64,000 nt of DNA. It comes from Paenibacillus azoreducens (lineage in GTDB: Bacteria; Bacillota; Bacilli; Paenibacillales; Paenibacillaceae). Location of the stretch: positions 5,051,501 through 5,115,500 of the forward strand of contig NZ_AP025343.1 in NCBI RefSeq assembly GCF_021654775.1, written 5' to 3'. The notes below the pieces were generated by a model. It was not told where the DNA came from and did not search any database. It worked only from the letters and a program-made list of their open reading frames with translations. Of this stretch, positions 24,083 through 33,404 are shown piece by piece (the first letter of the stretch is position 1; the number at the start of each line of letters is the position of its first letter). The translations under genes were made by a program, and so were the position numbers.

Positions 24083-26659
24083 TTATTTTTTCTTTTTCTT
24101 TTGATACGGAGTATTTTCCATTGGCAGTATTGGGCGTAAATCGCCGTCCAAAGCATAATATGCCCCTGCCAAAGCTGGAGCTGTTGGAATCGTTGCTAAC
24201 TCCCCTACCCCTTTGATCCCGTAAGCCAAACCTTCATGAATTCCGGATGCTTTTACAAAGATGATATCCATGGGCGGTACTTTGGTCGCATCTATCAAAC
24301 CTAGTGTCGTATATTTAGCTTTTACATAACCGTTTTCCAAGGCAAAGTTTTCTGTTAAGGCATACCCCATCCCCATGACGATGCCCCCTTCGATTTGCCC
24401 TTCGGCGGCCCTTGGATTCACCACTTGACCGACATCATATGCCGCCACGATCCGTTCAATTTTGCCGTCCTCTTGCAGAACCACGACTTCGGAAGCATAA
24501 CCGTAACCCGCATGGCTCACCGGATTTTTCTTATCTGAATTTAAACCATCGGTCTCAGCCGAGAATTCCCCATAAAATTCCTTGCCTTCCAGATCGGTAA
24601 AGGAGCGGCCCATATCTAATTCCACACGCAATTTTTGAGCTGCCCGGCGGGTAGCTTCCCCGGTAAACAAGGATTGTCTGGAAGCGGTCGTCGTACCGGA
24701 GTTCGGTGTCCGTACCGTATCCGGAGCTTCTGCGATCACCATGTCAGGAGAAATATCCAAGGTTTCGCACGCAATTTGTGTAGTGACAGTGGCCAGGCCT
24801 TGACCAATACAAGCAGCACTGGTACGAATATGAACTTTACCGCCTTCGACAGAAACAATACATCGCCCTACATCTGGAAGACCGACGCCAATTCCGCTAT
24901 TTTTGAAGGAGCAGGCAATGCCGGCAACCGGTGCCTTTTCATAAATGTCTTTCACGGCCAATAAACTTTCTTTTAGTGCGGCATTTTTAGAGACAATTTG
25001 ACCATTCGGCAAGCTGTCCCCTGGGGCCACCGCATTTTTATAGCGTATTTCCCATGGTGAAATGCCGACTTTTTGCGCCAGCAAATTGATGTTGCTTTCA
25101 ATGGCAAAAGCGGTTTGGCAAACCCCGAAGCCACGGAAGGCACCACAAGGAGGATTATTGGTATAAACGGAAAAGCCTTCAATATCGATATCCTGATATT
25201 TATAAGGGCCGGCGGCATGAGTACAAGCACGTTGCAGAACGGGTCCGCCCAGGGAGGCATATGCGCCTGTGTCCGCATAGATCACAGCTTTCATAGCGGT
25301 TAAGTTGCCCTCTTCATCACAACCTGTAATGAAATCCATCTCCATCCCATGCCGTTTCGGATGGACTAATAAACTCTCTTCTCTGGAGAACAAAACTTTT
25401 ACCGGCTTTTGCAGCAAATAGGCAGCCAGAGCAGCGTGATGCTGTACACTCATGTCCTCTTTACCGCCAAAACCGCCGCCAACCAGTTTGGATTGCACAT
25501 GGACTTTTTCTTTTGGCAAACCTAACATGCGGGCAACTTCCCGCTGCTCATCGTAAATGCTTTGACCGCCGGTATATAGAAAGACGCCATCATCTTCGGG
25601 CATCGCAATTGCACATTCCGGCTCCATGAAGGCGTGCTCATTAATCGGTACAGAATAGTGTTGACTTACCACATACTTCGAATTGGCCAATTTTTCATCC
25701 GCATTCCCGCGAATGAGATGCTCATGGCTTAACAAATTGCCTTTAGGATGAAGTTTGGGCGCATCATCCGCTAAAGCTGCTTCACAACTCAAAAGTGGCG
25801 TTAATTCTTCATATTCTACTTTCACTAAGTTTTTAATTTCGGCAAGACTTTCTTTGGATTTGGAAACCACTAAAGCGACTGCATCTCCAACATAGCGGGT
25901 CACTTCCCCCACTGGAATCATGACATCCCAGTCAGAGATAAATTCCAAGTGACCAATTTTATTGTTGCCTGGCACGTCAGCTGCGGTAAAAACCGCTTCA
26001 CAATCCGGATGTTCCAAAGCTTCAGCAGTATCGATTTTCAGCAGGCGGGCGCGCGGATAGGCGCTGCGAATGGCAGAAGCATGGAGCATGCCGGGAACGA
26101 CTACATCATCCACGTATTCGCCGGTGCCAAGCGTTTTTTCAATCGCATCCACACGCTTAAAATCGTCCCCTAATTTAGCATGTCCTTCTTCTTCAGGAAT
26201 TGGTGTATCTTCTCTGAGCATTTTGGCAGCCAATTGAATTCCCTCAACAATTTTGACATAACCGGTACAGCGGCAAATATTCCCGCGGATTCCTTTTCTG
26301 ATCTCTTCTTCATTAGCTTCAGGCTTTTTGTTTAACAAGCCAATCGCAGAAACCAGCATCCCTGGAATGCAGTAGCCGCATTGAACCGCACCAGTCTTGG
26401 CAAAAGCATATGCAAAGACTTCCTTTTGCCGCTCCGTAATGCCTTCAATCGTCGTAATTTCTTTCCCCTCTAATTTGGATAAGTTGAACAGGCAGGAGTT
26501 GAAAGCCTTTCCATTTATCAGTACGGTACAAGCGCCACACGCACCTTGATCACAGCCGTCTTTGGTTCCTGTCAGATGTAAATCATCACGCAAAAAATGC
26601 GATAATTTTTTATCGGTTTCAGAGGTCACGGGCTGGCCATTAACAGTAAATGAATACAT
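24083..26659 (-). CDS. xdh: Selenium-type xanthine dehydrogenase, fused Fe-S and molybdenum subunits
   Basis: A protein of 858 residues. Residues 1-150 hold two [2Fe-2S] clusters (Cys36, 41, 44, 56 and Cys94, 97, 129, 131). Residues about 165-858 form the molybdopterin-binding part, with GQSIYDEQREVARMLGLP, the Mo-site loops GGGFGGKED and AFRGFGVCQ, and the catalytic Glu in GIKGVGELATIP near the C-terminus. The FAD domain of standard xanthine dehydrogenase is absent, as in E. coli XdhD. The maturation genes beside it suggest the selenium-dependent type; there is no in-frame UGA, so selenium would be in the cofactor. It would oxidise hypoxanthine to xanthine or reduce urate to xanthine. Its electron partner is not encoded in the same chain. 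Confidence 0.9.
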   Translation of the reverse strand: MYSFTVNGQPVTSETDKKLSHFLRDDLHLTGTKDGCDQGACGACTVLINGKAFNSCLFNLSKLEGKEITTIEGITERQKEVFAYAFAKTGAVQCGYCIPGMLVSAIGLLNKKPEANEEEIRKGIRGNICRCTGYVKIVEGIQLAAKMLREDTPIPEEEGHAKLGDDFKRVDAIEKTLGTGEYVDDVVVPGMLHASAIRSAYPRARLLKIDTAEALEHPDCEAVFTAADVPGNNKIGHLEFISDWDVMIPVGEVTRYVGDAVALVVSKSKESLAEIKNLVKVEYEELTPLLSCEAALADDAPKLHPKGNLLSHEHLIRGNADEKLANSKYVVSQHYSVPINEHAFMEPECAIAMPEDDGVFLYTGGQSIYDEQREVARMLGLPKEKVHVQSKLVGGGFGGKEDMSVQHHAALAAYLLQKPVKVLFSREESLLVHPKRHGMEMDFITGCDEEGNLTAMKAVIYADTGAYASLGGPVLQRACTHAAGPYKYQDIDIEGFSVYTNNPPCGAFRGFGVCQTAFAIESNINLLAQKVGISPWEIRYKNAVAPGDSLPNGQIVSKNAALKESLLAVKDIYEKAPVAGIACSFKNSGIGVGLPDVGRCIVSVEGGKVHIRTSAACIGQGLATVTTQIACETLDISPDMVIAEAPDTVRTPNSGTTTASRQSLFTGEATRRAAQKLRVELDMGRSFTDLEGKEFYGEFSAETDGLNSDKKNPVSHAGYGYASEVVVLQEDGKIERIVAAYDVGQVVNPRAAEGQIEGGIVMGMGYALTENFALENGYVKAKYTTLGLIDATKVPPMDIIFVKASGIHEGLAYGIKGVGELATIPTAPALAGAYYALDGDLRPILPMENTPYQKKKKK

Positions 26660-26815
26660 TTCTCACACCTCCATAATTTGAATGGTGGCCCTCATATATA
26701 AGTTGAACGAATGATTTTGCACCGGATGAAGGCAGCCAGGTGAAATGTTCTTTCGATCGCTGTTGCTCCCAGATTTCTATGATTTAAACTCATTCATGGT
26801 CGAAATCCGCTCACA

Positions 26816-27823
26816 TCAGGCGCCTCCCTGTTGCGCCCGTTTTTGAATCAGCTGTCCAGCAATGCTAATGGCGATTTCCGCTGGTGTTTCAGCCTGAATC
26901 GCTATACCGATCGGCATCGTCAAGCGGGCAATCTCCTCTTTTGCAAAACCCAACCCTTGCAAGCGTTCTTGTTGTAAAGCAACCTTATGTTTGCTGCCAA
27001 TCACCCCAATGTAGTAAGCCGGGGTCTTTAGCAGCTGGACCTCCAAGGCAAAATCAGTTTTGTGCTTGCGAGTCATCACAACGACGTAATCTTGTTTCGT
27101 GAGCGAAATTTTTTGACCAATATCATCAAAAGAACCCAAAACAAATTCATTCGCCTCTGGGAAAAACTCCTTCGTCAAAAAAACTGGCCGATCGTCGTAA
27201 ACCACCGTGTAAAAATCAAGAGGCGCTAACACAGGCACTAAAGCTTGCGCGACATGACCGCCGCCAAAGATATACACTTTGCCACTTTGACTAACGGGTT
27301 CCGTGTAATAGCGGCTTGCCCCTTCTTTCCAATCCATCCGTTTATTTTGCAATTGTGCCACAGGGACTTCCAACCTTAAAAATCCGGTAGCTTCACTGTA
27401 GAAACCACTTTCAACAACGTCCCCTGTCAGCTTGGTAATGAGCCAAGCATCTTTGTGGGCATTAATTTGCGTTAAAGCCGCCTCGCAAATTTGGTTAAAG
27501 CATTCATCTTGATGGTTCAAAAATTGAAATAAAACCTCGACCCGGCCGCCGCAAATCATGCCCAAATCTTCCGCATCGTTGGGAGCTAGGGTGAATTTTT
27601 TTAAGCTCGTCTTTTCGGCAAACAAAGCTTCTATGGCCAGCTCCTCCGAACGATGCTCGATCATGCCGCCCCCAATCGTGCCAAGCAACCGCCCCTCTTT
27701 ACCTACCAGCATGCGGGCACCCGCTTCACGAGGGGCTGAGCCGAAACTTTGCGCGACAGTCACTAACACGCAGTCTTCTTTTTTTGCCATCATGTTTAAA
27801 ATAGCTTCAAATACTGCTCTCAT
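26816..27823 (-). CDS. xdhC: XdhC/CoxI-family molybdenum enzyme maturation factor
   Basis: A protein of 335 residues. The N-terminal XdhC/CoxI domain includes VTVAQSFGSAPREAGARMLV and LGTIGGGMIEHRSEELA. A Rossmann domain follows with VYIFGGGHVAQALVPVL. XdhC-type proteins bind the molybdenum cofactor and promote its sulfuration or selenation before insertion into xanthine dehydrogenase. It lies upstream of the xanthine dehydrogenase gene with a 156-bp gap in which I see no clear structure. A purine-rich GGAGGAGAGGGGG site precedes the ATG. Confidence 0.9.
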   Translation of the reverse strand: MRAVFEAILNMMAKKEDCVLVTVAQSFGSAPREAGARMLVGKEGRLLGTIGGGMIEHRSEELAIEALFAEKTSLKKFTLAPNDAEDLGMICGGRVEVLFQFLNHQDECFNQICEAALTQINAHKDAWLITKLTGDVVESGFYSEATGFLRLEVPVAQLQNKRMDWKEGASRYYTEPVSQSGKVYIFGGGHVAQALVPVLAPLDFYTVVYDDRPVFLTKEFFPEANEFVLGSFDDIGQKISLTKQDYVVVMTRKHKTDFALEVQLLKTPAYYIGVIGSKHKVALQQERLQGLGFAKEEIARLTMPIGIAIQAETPAEIAISIAGQLIQKRAQQGGA

Positions 27824-27941
27824 TCCCTGTCCCCCTCTCCTCCGTGAACATCTTATAGAAGCAATGCTCTAGAAAACTCATTTTTTTCTCAATATCTTCC
27901 TCCGTTATACTTTAAATAGAAAACCGCTACTATAAAAAAGC

Positions 27942-29312
27942 TCATGTTCCCATGGATTTTTCACCTTTGCTGTTATAAAACCGGGATTTCCTTCCTTCCT
28001 TCAAATGTTTCTTTAAATGATTCAATAAGAGATTCAAAATAATCGCCATGATCGTGGTCAAGATCACTTCGGAACTCCCAAAAATGGTTGTTACCCAACC
28101 AGGAAAACCGGCTAAACAGTTTTTCGAAAGGACAACTCCAATCCCAAAAGCCAAGGAAATCCCCACAATACCTGAATTTTCCGGCGTCAATTCTTCTTGA
28201 ATAATGGTTTTAAGCCCCGTCATGGCGATTGTAGCGAAAACCGAAATGGTGGCGCCCCCGATCACAGCAAATGGAATCGTAGTCAAAAGCGAAGCTACTT
28301 TAGGTATAAAACCGGCAACCAGCAGTATTGCTGAAGCAAAGGCCAAGATGAACTTGTTGATTGCTTTCGTAGAAATCACCAGTCCAACATTTTGTCCGAA
28401 AGTGCCGACAGGGATCGCCCCGAAGAAGCTTCCGATAAAATTGGCGAGCCCGCTTCCCATGATCGCACCGGATAACTCGCTGTCACTAGGTTCTCTATCC
28501 ATAGCGCCCACAGTCGTCGCAGTAAATTTGCCAATCGTTTGCACCGCATCCACCATGAACATAATGAGCAATGTCATGATCGGCACAATTTGAAAATCGA
28601 AGCCAAAATGCATAGGACGAATCATCTGGATAAAAGCTGCTTCTTTAACGGGTTCGAAGTTTACCATTCCTAATATGAAGGATAAAATGTATCCTGCCAC
28701 CACGCCAATTAAGATGGAGGACAATTGCAAAATGCCTCTGGAAAAGTAATTAAAACAAAAAACCACGGCGAAGGTAATCAGAGCTACCGACCAATTTTTC
28801 AAGCTGCCAAAATCCGGATTGCCCGCACCGCCGGCCATGTATTTTATGGCTGTTGGGAACAAGGAAAAACCGATACTTAAAATGACGGTGCCTGTGACTA
28901 TCGGCGGAAAGAGAATTCGAATTTTTTTAATCATCAAACCAATGAAAATTACCATGATACTTCCAACGAGCTGGGATCCAAAAATAGCGGCAATGCCGAA
29001 ATCCGCACCTATGGATAGCAATATCGGCACAAAAGCGAAGCTCGCTCCCATCATCATAGGGAGCCGAGCGCCAAATTTACGAAAGAGGGGGAAAATTTGC
29101 AGTAACGTGGCGAGTCCGGAAAAAATCAATGCTGTTTGTATGACGAGAGTCGTGTCTTCTGCAGAAAGATTACAGACCTTAGCAATCATGATACCTGGAG
29201 TTAAAATCCCCACGAAAGCTGCCATCACATGTTGTAGTCCTAAAGGTGCAACCTCGCTTAAGGTGACTTTTTTATCATAGTGAAAAAGATTTCCAAGATT
29301 ATTTTCAGCCAT
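27942..29312 (-). CDS. Uracil-xanthine permease family (NCS2/NAT) transporter
   Basis: A 456-residue, very hydrophobic protein with about 14 membrane segments. It carries the nucleobase-ascorbate transporter signature QNVGLVISTK and the conserved FVDAVQTIG-like segment (MVDAVQTIGKFTATTVG). Bacterial members bring in xanthine, urate or uracil with protons. The island context makes xanthine or urate the best guess. It lies between ridA and xdhC in the leftward operon. Confidence 0.9.
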   Translation of the reverse strand: MAENNLGNLFHYDKKVTLSEVAPLGLQHVMAAFVGILTPGIMIAKVCNLSAEDTTLVIQTALIFSGLATLLQIFPLFRKFGARLPMMMGASFAFVPILLSIGADFGIAAIFGSQLVGSIMVIFIGLMIKKIRILFPPIVTGTVILSIGFSLFPTAIKYMAGGAGNPDFGSLKNWSVALITFAVVFCFNYFSRGILQLSSILIGVVAGYILSFILGMVNFEPVKEAAFIQMIRPMHFGFDFQIVPIMTLLIMFMVDAVQTIGKFTATTVGAMDREPSDSELSGAIMGSGLANFIGSFFGAIPVGTFGQNVGLVISTKAINKFILAFASAILLVAGFIPKVASLLTTIPFAVIGGATISVFATIAMTGLKTIIQEELTPENSGIVGISLAFGIGVVLSKNCLAGFPGWVTTIFGSSEVILTTIMAIILNLLLNHLKKHLKEGRKSRFYNSKGEKSMGT

Positions 29313-29362
29313 TAGGAAAACTTCCTCTCTCTAATTTAACAACAGTTAATAGAATTTAGGAT

Positions 29363-29740
29363 CTACTTCACGGCGATGGCTTCGACTTCAAAGAGGCCGC
29401 CTTTGGGCAATTCTTTAACGGCAATAGCAGAGCGCGCAGGCAGCCATTCTTTGAAATATTCGGCATAAATGGCGTTGACCTTAGCAAAATCACCCATGTC
29501 GACTAAATAGACCGTCGTTTTCACCACATCGGCAAACCCAAAACCTGCTTCCTTTAAAATGGTCCCTAAGTTTTTGAAGCCTTGTTCTGCTTGAGCTTCT
29601 ACGCCTTCTTTTAATTCCCCCGTTTGCGGATCCAAGCCTAGCTGCCCAGAAATATACAAAGTGTCTCCCGATAATATTGCATGGGAATAAGGTCCTACAG
29701 CAGCCGGTGCTTTGGCAGCGTTAATCTGTTTTTTTCTCAT
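29363..29740 (-). CDS. ridA: RidA-family enamine/imine deaminase
   Basis: A protein of 125 residues, the usual length. It shows PYSHAILSGDTLYISGQLGL, the conserved Arg in PARSAIAVKELP and the terminal EVEAIAVK. RidA hydrolyses reactive 2-aminoacrylate and related imines released by PLP lyases. Diaminopropionate ammonia-lyase in the same island makes just such an intermediate, so the pairing is logical. A GAGGAGAGG site precedes the ATG. Confidence 0.93.
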   Translation of the reverse strand: MRKKQINAAKAPAAVGPYSHAILSGDTLYISGQLGLDPQTGELKEGVEAQAEQGFKNLGTILKEAGFGFADVVKTTVYLVDMGDFAKVNAIYAEYFKEWLPARSAIAVKELPKGGLFEVEAIAVK

Positions 29741-29782
29741 TATTGTACGCCTCTCCTCGTTATAAATTTCACATAAATATCA

Positions 29783-30721
29783 CTAATGATGAACTACGGT
29801 TCCCGTATTGCCGGCCAGACCATCCTTCGCTTTTTCTAACAAGGTAATCAGCGTTCTACGGCCTGGTTTTGAGGCGGCAAACTGAATGCCTGCTTCCACT
29901 TTTGGCAGCATAGAGCCAGGTGCAAAGTGGCCTTCTTTCACATATTGGCGCATTTCAGCCACCGTCACATCGCTTAATTCCTTTTGATCCGGTGTGCCAA
30001 AATGAATGGCGACTTTTTCAACGGCCGTTAAGATGACTAATAAGTCGGCATCCACAATATCAGCCAGGAGAGCGCTACAGTAATCTTTATCAATGACAGC
30101 TGCGGCTCCTTTTAAATGATTGCCTGCCTCTTTAATGACAGGAATACCGCCGCCGCCGCAAGCAATCACTGTTTGTCCGGCGTCCACCAAAGTCTTAATC
30201 GTAGCCACTTCCACGATTTCTTGAGGTTTTGGCGAGGCCACCACTTGACGATAACCACGACCCGCATCTTCGATCACTTGAATGTTCTTTTCTTTGGCCA
30301 GTGCTTCCGCTTCCGCTTGACTCATGAAGCGACCAATCGGTTTGGTTGGTTTTTGAAAAGCCGGATCGTCTTGATCGACGATGACTTGTGTAGCTACAGT
30401 GGCAATCGGTTTTTCAATGCCGCGGCTCAATAACTCTTCCCTTAAAGCATTTTGTAAATCATAGCCAATATAAGTTTGGCTCATAGCTACGCAGACAGAC
30501 AAAGGTACATGCGGATATTTACCAGGATCTTTAGCCGTCAGTTCATCCATTGCCAATTGAATCATACCGGCTTGCGGTCCGTTGCCATGAGAGAGAATCA
30601 CTTCATAACCGGCTTCAATTAAATCGACAATCGATTTAGCAGTGGTTTTAACGGCGATCATTTGCTCACTGAGGTTGTTTCCCAGTGCGTTTCCGCCTAA
30701 TGCTACGACAACTCGAGTCAT
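29783..30721 (-). CDS. arcC: Carbamate kinase
   Basis: A 312-residue amino-acid-kinase-fold protein with the N-terminal VVALGGNALGN, SHGNGPQAG and the CGGGGIPV loop. Carbamate kinase converts carbamoyl phosphate and ADP into ATP, CO2 and ammonia. With the carbamoyltransferase YgeW just upstream it gives substrate-level phosphorylation. AAAGGAGGG precedes the ATG. A structured 147-bp leader separates it from ygeW. Confidence 0.95.
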   Translation of the reverse strand: MTRVVVALGGNALGNNLSEQMIAVKTTAKSIVDLIEAGYEVILSHGNGPQAGMIQLAMDELTAKDPGKYPHVPLSVCVAMSQTYIGYDLQNALREELLSRGIEKPIATVATQVIVDQDDPAFQKPTKPIGRFMSQAEAEALAKEKNIQVIEDAGRGYRQVVASPKPQEIVEVATIKTLVDAGQTVIACGGGGIPVIKEAGNHLKGAAAVIDKDYCSALLADIVDADLLVILTAVEKVAIHFGTPDQKELSDVTVAEMRQYVKEGHFAPGSMLPKVEAGIQFAASKPGRRTLITLLEKAKDGLAGNTGTVVHH

Positions 30722-30771
30722 TTGGACCCTCCTTTGTATACATCGGAATGTTGCAAAATCCTTAAATTCAA

Positions 30772-30853
30772 TGAGCAGATAAGCCTGAATGAACTATCGA
30801 TTAGAGGACTAATGGATGCTGGTTCGATTTGTGAAACGAGACTTATCCGCTCA
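30772..30853 (-). other. Structured RNA-like region between ygeW and arcC
   Basis: Twelve-base arms TGAGCGGATAAG and CTTATCTGCTCA (minus strand, one mismatch) enclose about 58 bases that contain a perfect inner hairpin ATTAG-TCCT-CTAAT. There is no T-tract. It may be an mRNA processing or stabilising element that sets relative levels of YgeW and ArcC. Confidence 0.4.
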
Positions 30854-30868
30854 TTTACTAACGATTGA

Positions 30869-32068
30869 CTATTTTTCGGTATAACGACGTTCCGTACCAC
30901 GCGCTTCCAATTCTTTCAAGACTTTAGCTGGATCTTTGAATTTGCTCAAGAAAATCATGGCTGCAATTACATAAGGTTTAAAGCTGGCTTGTTTGTACAA
31001 TTGGTTTCTGTAGCGGTCAAAGACAGAGGCGTCCACTTCCCCTTCATCAGCCGAGACACCCGTGATGTCAGCAGGCAGCGGATGCATGTATAAAGCTTTG
31101 CCGTCTTTCGTGAGCTTCATCATTTCTTCGGTACAAGCCCAATCTTTGTGGTTAGCGTTTTGTTTCAGCAGTTCTTGCTCCAGGCGATCAATCCCTTTGA
31201 AGTCGCCGTTGCCGTAAAGTTCGGTTCTTTCTTCCATGGCTTTAAACGGAGCCCAGCTCTTGCAATAAATCACGTCGGCATCTTTGAAGGCTTCTTTCAT
31301 GTCATTGGTCTTCGAGTAAGAACCACCGGATTTTCCGGCATTTTCCTTGGCTATTTTTTCGATTTCGGGCATCACTTCGTAACCTTCCGGATGGGCTAAC
31401 ACCACGTCCATGCCATAACGCGTCATTAAACCGATAATTCCTTGCGCTACGGATAAAGGTTTACCATAAGATGGGGAATACGCCCAAGACATCACGATTT
31501 TTTTGCCTTTTAGATTTTCCACGCCGCCATATTGATGAATGATATGATTGAGGTCAGCTAAAGCCTGGGTTGGATGGTCAATGTCATCTTGCAAATCTAC
31601 CAAGTTCGGACGTTGTTCCAAGATGCCGTCTTCATGGCTTTCTTTCACGGCGGCGATGACTTCGCGCATGTAAGCGTCGCCTTTGCCAATGTACATGTCG
31701 TCTCGAATTCCGATGACATCCGCCATAAAGGAAATCATGGTTGCGGTTTCCCGTACGGTTTCTCCGTGGGCGATTTGCGATTTCGATTCATCCAAGTCTT
31801 GGATTTCCAACCCTAGCATGTTACACGCGCTGGAGAAGGAAAAACGCGTCCGGGTGGAATTGTCGCGGAAAATGGAAACCGCTAAACCGGAGTCAAAAAC
31901 TTTGGTGGAAATATTACGTTCTCTAAGATCCCGTAAAGCATCGGCCACTTTTAAAGTAGCGGCGATTTCGTCATCATCCTTTTCCCAGGTTTGAAGGAAA
32001 TCCCCTTGAAACATTTTACTAGTATCGAGTTTTTCGATTTCTTTGGCTATTTTCTCAAAATTCGTCAT
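30869..32068 (-). CDS. ygeW: YgeW-type knotted carbamoyltransferase
   Basis: I chose ATG 32068 behind AAGGGG; the frame is open further upstream but the N-terminus then loses similarity. The 399-residue protein has the carbamoyl-phosphate motif RDNSTRTRFSF at about residues 70-80, HPTQALADLNHI and MHPLPADI, all typical of transcarbamoylases, with the longer sequence of the YgeW group. The natural acceptor is unknown. In this pathway it may work in reverse, taking a carbamoyl group from a purine breakdown product and giving carbamoyl phosphate for ArcC. Confidence 0.93.
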   Translation of the reverse strand: MTNFEKIAKEIEKLDTSKMFQGDFLQTWEKDDDEIAATLKVADALRDLRERNISTKVFDSGLAVSIFRDNSTRTRFSFSSACNMLGLEIQDLDESKSQIAHGETVRETATMISFMADVIGIRDDMYIGKGDAYMREVIAAVKESHEDGILEQRPNLVDLQDDIDHPTQALADLNHIIHQYGGVENLKGKKIVMSWAYSPSYGKPLSVAQGIIGLMTRYGMDVVLAHPEGYEVMPEIEKIAKENAGKSGGSYSKTNDMKEAFKDADVIYCKSWAPFKAMEERTELYGNGDFKGIDRLEQELLKQNANHKDWACTEEMMKLTKDGKALYMHPLPADITGVSADEGEVDASVFDRYRNQLYKQASFKPYVIAAMIFLSKFKDPAKVLKELEARGTERRYTEK

Positions 32069-32084
32069 TGTATTTACCCCTTTT

Positions 32085-33401
32085 TTAGCTGTTTTTGATA
32101 TAGATCGAAGGAAGAGCGGCGTAAACTGCTGCACAGCGGACAAGATCTTCTTTCCAGGTGATTTCGTTAGGTGCATGCGCTTGTGCTTCTGCTCCCGGTC
32201 CAAAACCGATACAAGGAATGCCATTACGGCCCATGATGGTAACTCCGTTTGTAGAGAAGGTCCATTTATCCAATAGCGGGCGAGCTTGACGCATTTGAAT
32301 TTGAGCAGCAGGTCCCTGGCGTTTGTCACCGTAAAGTTCATGATGCGCTTCCATCAATGCTTTGGTGACGGCATGGTCTTCTGGAATGACCCAAGTTGGG
32401 AAGTAGCATTCGATCGGGTAAGAAAGGCCTGTGTAGCTTGGACGATCGTAATCATACATGGAAACTTCCAAATCATCCGCATAGCGTTGCACAGCTGGCA
32501 ATTGACGGATTTCTTCCAGACAGCTTTCCCAGGTTTCTCCGCTTGTCATGCGGCGGTCCAAGGAAATGGAGCAGCCATCGGCTACCGCGCAGCGACTAGG
32601 AGATGAATAGAAGATTTGTGAAACAGTGACAGAGCCGCGGCCCAGGAAACGCGCTTCTTTCCATTCCGGATTGTATTTTTCATGGAGCATTTTTTCTAAG
32701 CCAAGGATCGCGGTGCTTTCGCCGCAGCCGTTGTTATTTAATGCCCGGATATCTTGGATAATTTCAGACATTTTGTAAATGGCGTTGTCCCCGCGCTCTG
32801 GAGCAGAACCGTGTGAAGAAATCCCCTTCACGTCAACACGGATTTCCATCCGTCCCCGTTGTCCGCGATAAATCCCGCCATCGGTTGGTTCAGTGGAAAC
32901 CACGAATTCAGGCCGAATGTTTTCTTCCTTGATGATGTATTGCCAGCAGAGACCATCGCAATCTTCTTCTTGAACGGTGGCCGTAACCAGAACCGTGTAT
33001 TTATCATTCAATAAACCCAGGTCTTTCATGATTTTGGCGCCGTAAATCGCAGAAGCGATCCCGCCTTCCTGGTCGGAGGTTCCCCGGCCGCCGATTTCGG
33101 TGTCATTTTCAAAACCTTCGTACGGGTCGAATTTCCAGTTTTTCCTTTCGCCAATCCCAACGGTATCGATGTGGCCGTCAAATGCAATGAGTCTTTTCCC
33201 GTGACCTATGTAGCCGAGCAAGTTCCCCATTTTATCGATTTCGATCTTATCAAAACCGACCTTTTCCATTTCCTCTTTGGCTCTTTGGATTTTGGCGCCT
33301 TCATTGGAGCTCTCGCCGGGAATTCTGACCATGTCCCGCAAAAATTTCACCATGTCTTTTTCGTATCTCTGCGCTTGTGATTTGATTGCTTCAAAATCCA
33401 T
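32085..33401 (-). CDS. ygeY: YgeY-family M20-type metallohydrolase
   Basis: A 438-residue M20-fold amidohydrolase/peptidase. Metal-binding motifs are [22 protein letters not shown] and VQEEDCDGL. The group is annotated as selenium-metabolism-linked hydrolase by its gene context. It lies between dpaL and ygeW as in E. coli. It probably removes a carbamoyl or formyl group from a diaminopropionate derivative; the exact step is inferred. Confidence 0.92.
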   Translation of the reverse strand: MDFEAIKSQAQRYEKDMVKFLRDMVRIPGESSNEGAKIQRAKEEMEKVGFDKIEIDKMGNLLGYIGHGKRLIAFDGHIDTVGIGERKNWKFDPYEGFENDTEIGGRGTSDQEGGIASAIYGAKIMKDLGLLNDKYTVLVTATVQEEDCDGLCWQYIIKEENIRPEFVVSTEPTDGGIYRGQRGRMEIRVDVKGISSHGSAPERGDNAIYKMSEIIQDIRALNNNGCGESTAILGLEKMLHEKYNPEWKEARFLGRGSVTVSQIFYSSPSRCAVADGCSISLDRRMTSGETWESCLEEIRQLPAVQRYADDLEVSMYDYDRPSYTGLSYPIECYFPTWVIPEDHAVTKALMEAHHELYGDKRQGPAAQIQMRQARPLLDKWTFSTNGVTIMGRNGIPCIGFGPGAEAQAHAPNEITWKEDLVRCAAVYAALPSIYIKNS

Positions 33402-33404
33402 TTT

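Noticed and set aside
24083..26659. Possible selenocysteine in xanthine dehydrogenase
   Set aside because: The frame has no internal UGA; selenium, if used, would be part of the cofactor.
26660..26815. Purine or molybdenum-cofactor riboswitch before xanthine dehydrogenase
   Set aside because: I could not find the conserved core of either class by eye; the gap shows no clear paired structure.
27824..27941. 24-codon frame before xdhC
   Set aside because: It overlaps the xdhC start in another frame and its ribosome binding site spacing is poor.
30718..30900. Short frame over the ygeW-arcC gap
   Set aside because: It runs across the structured leader and has no ribosome binding site or recognisable sequence.
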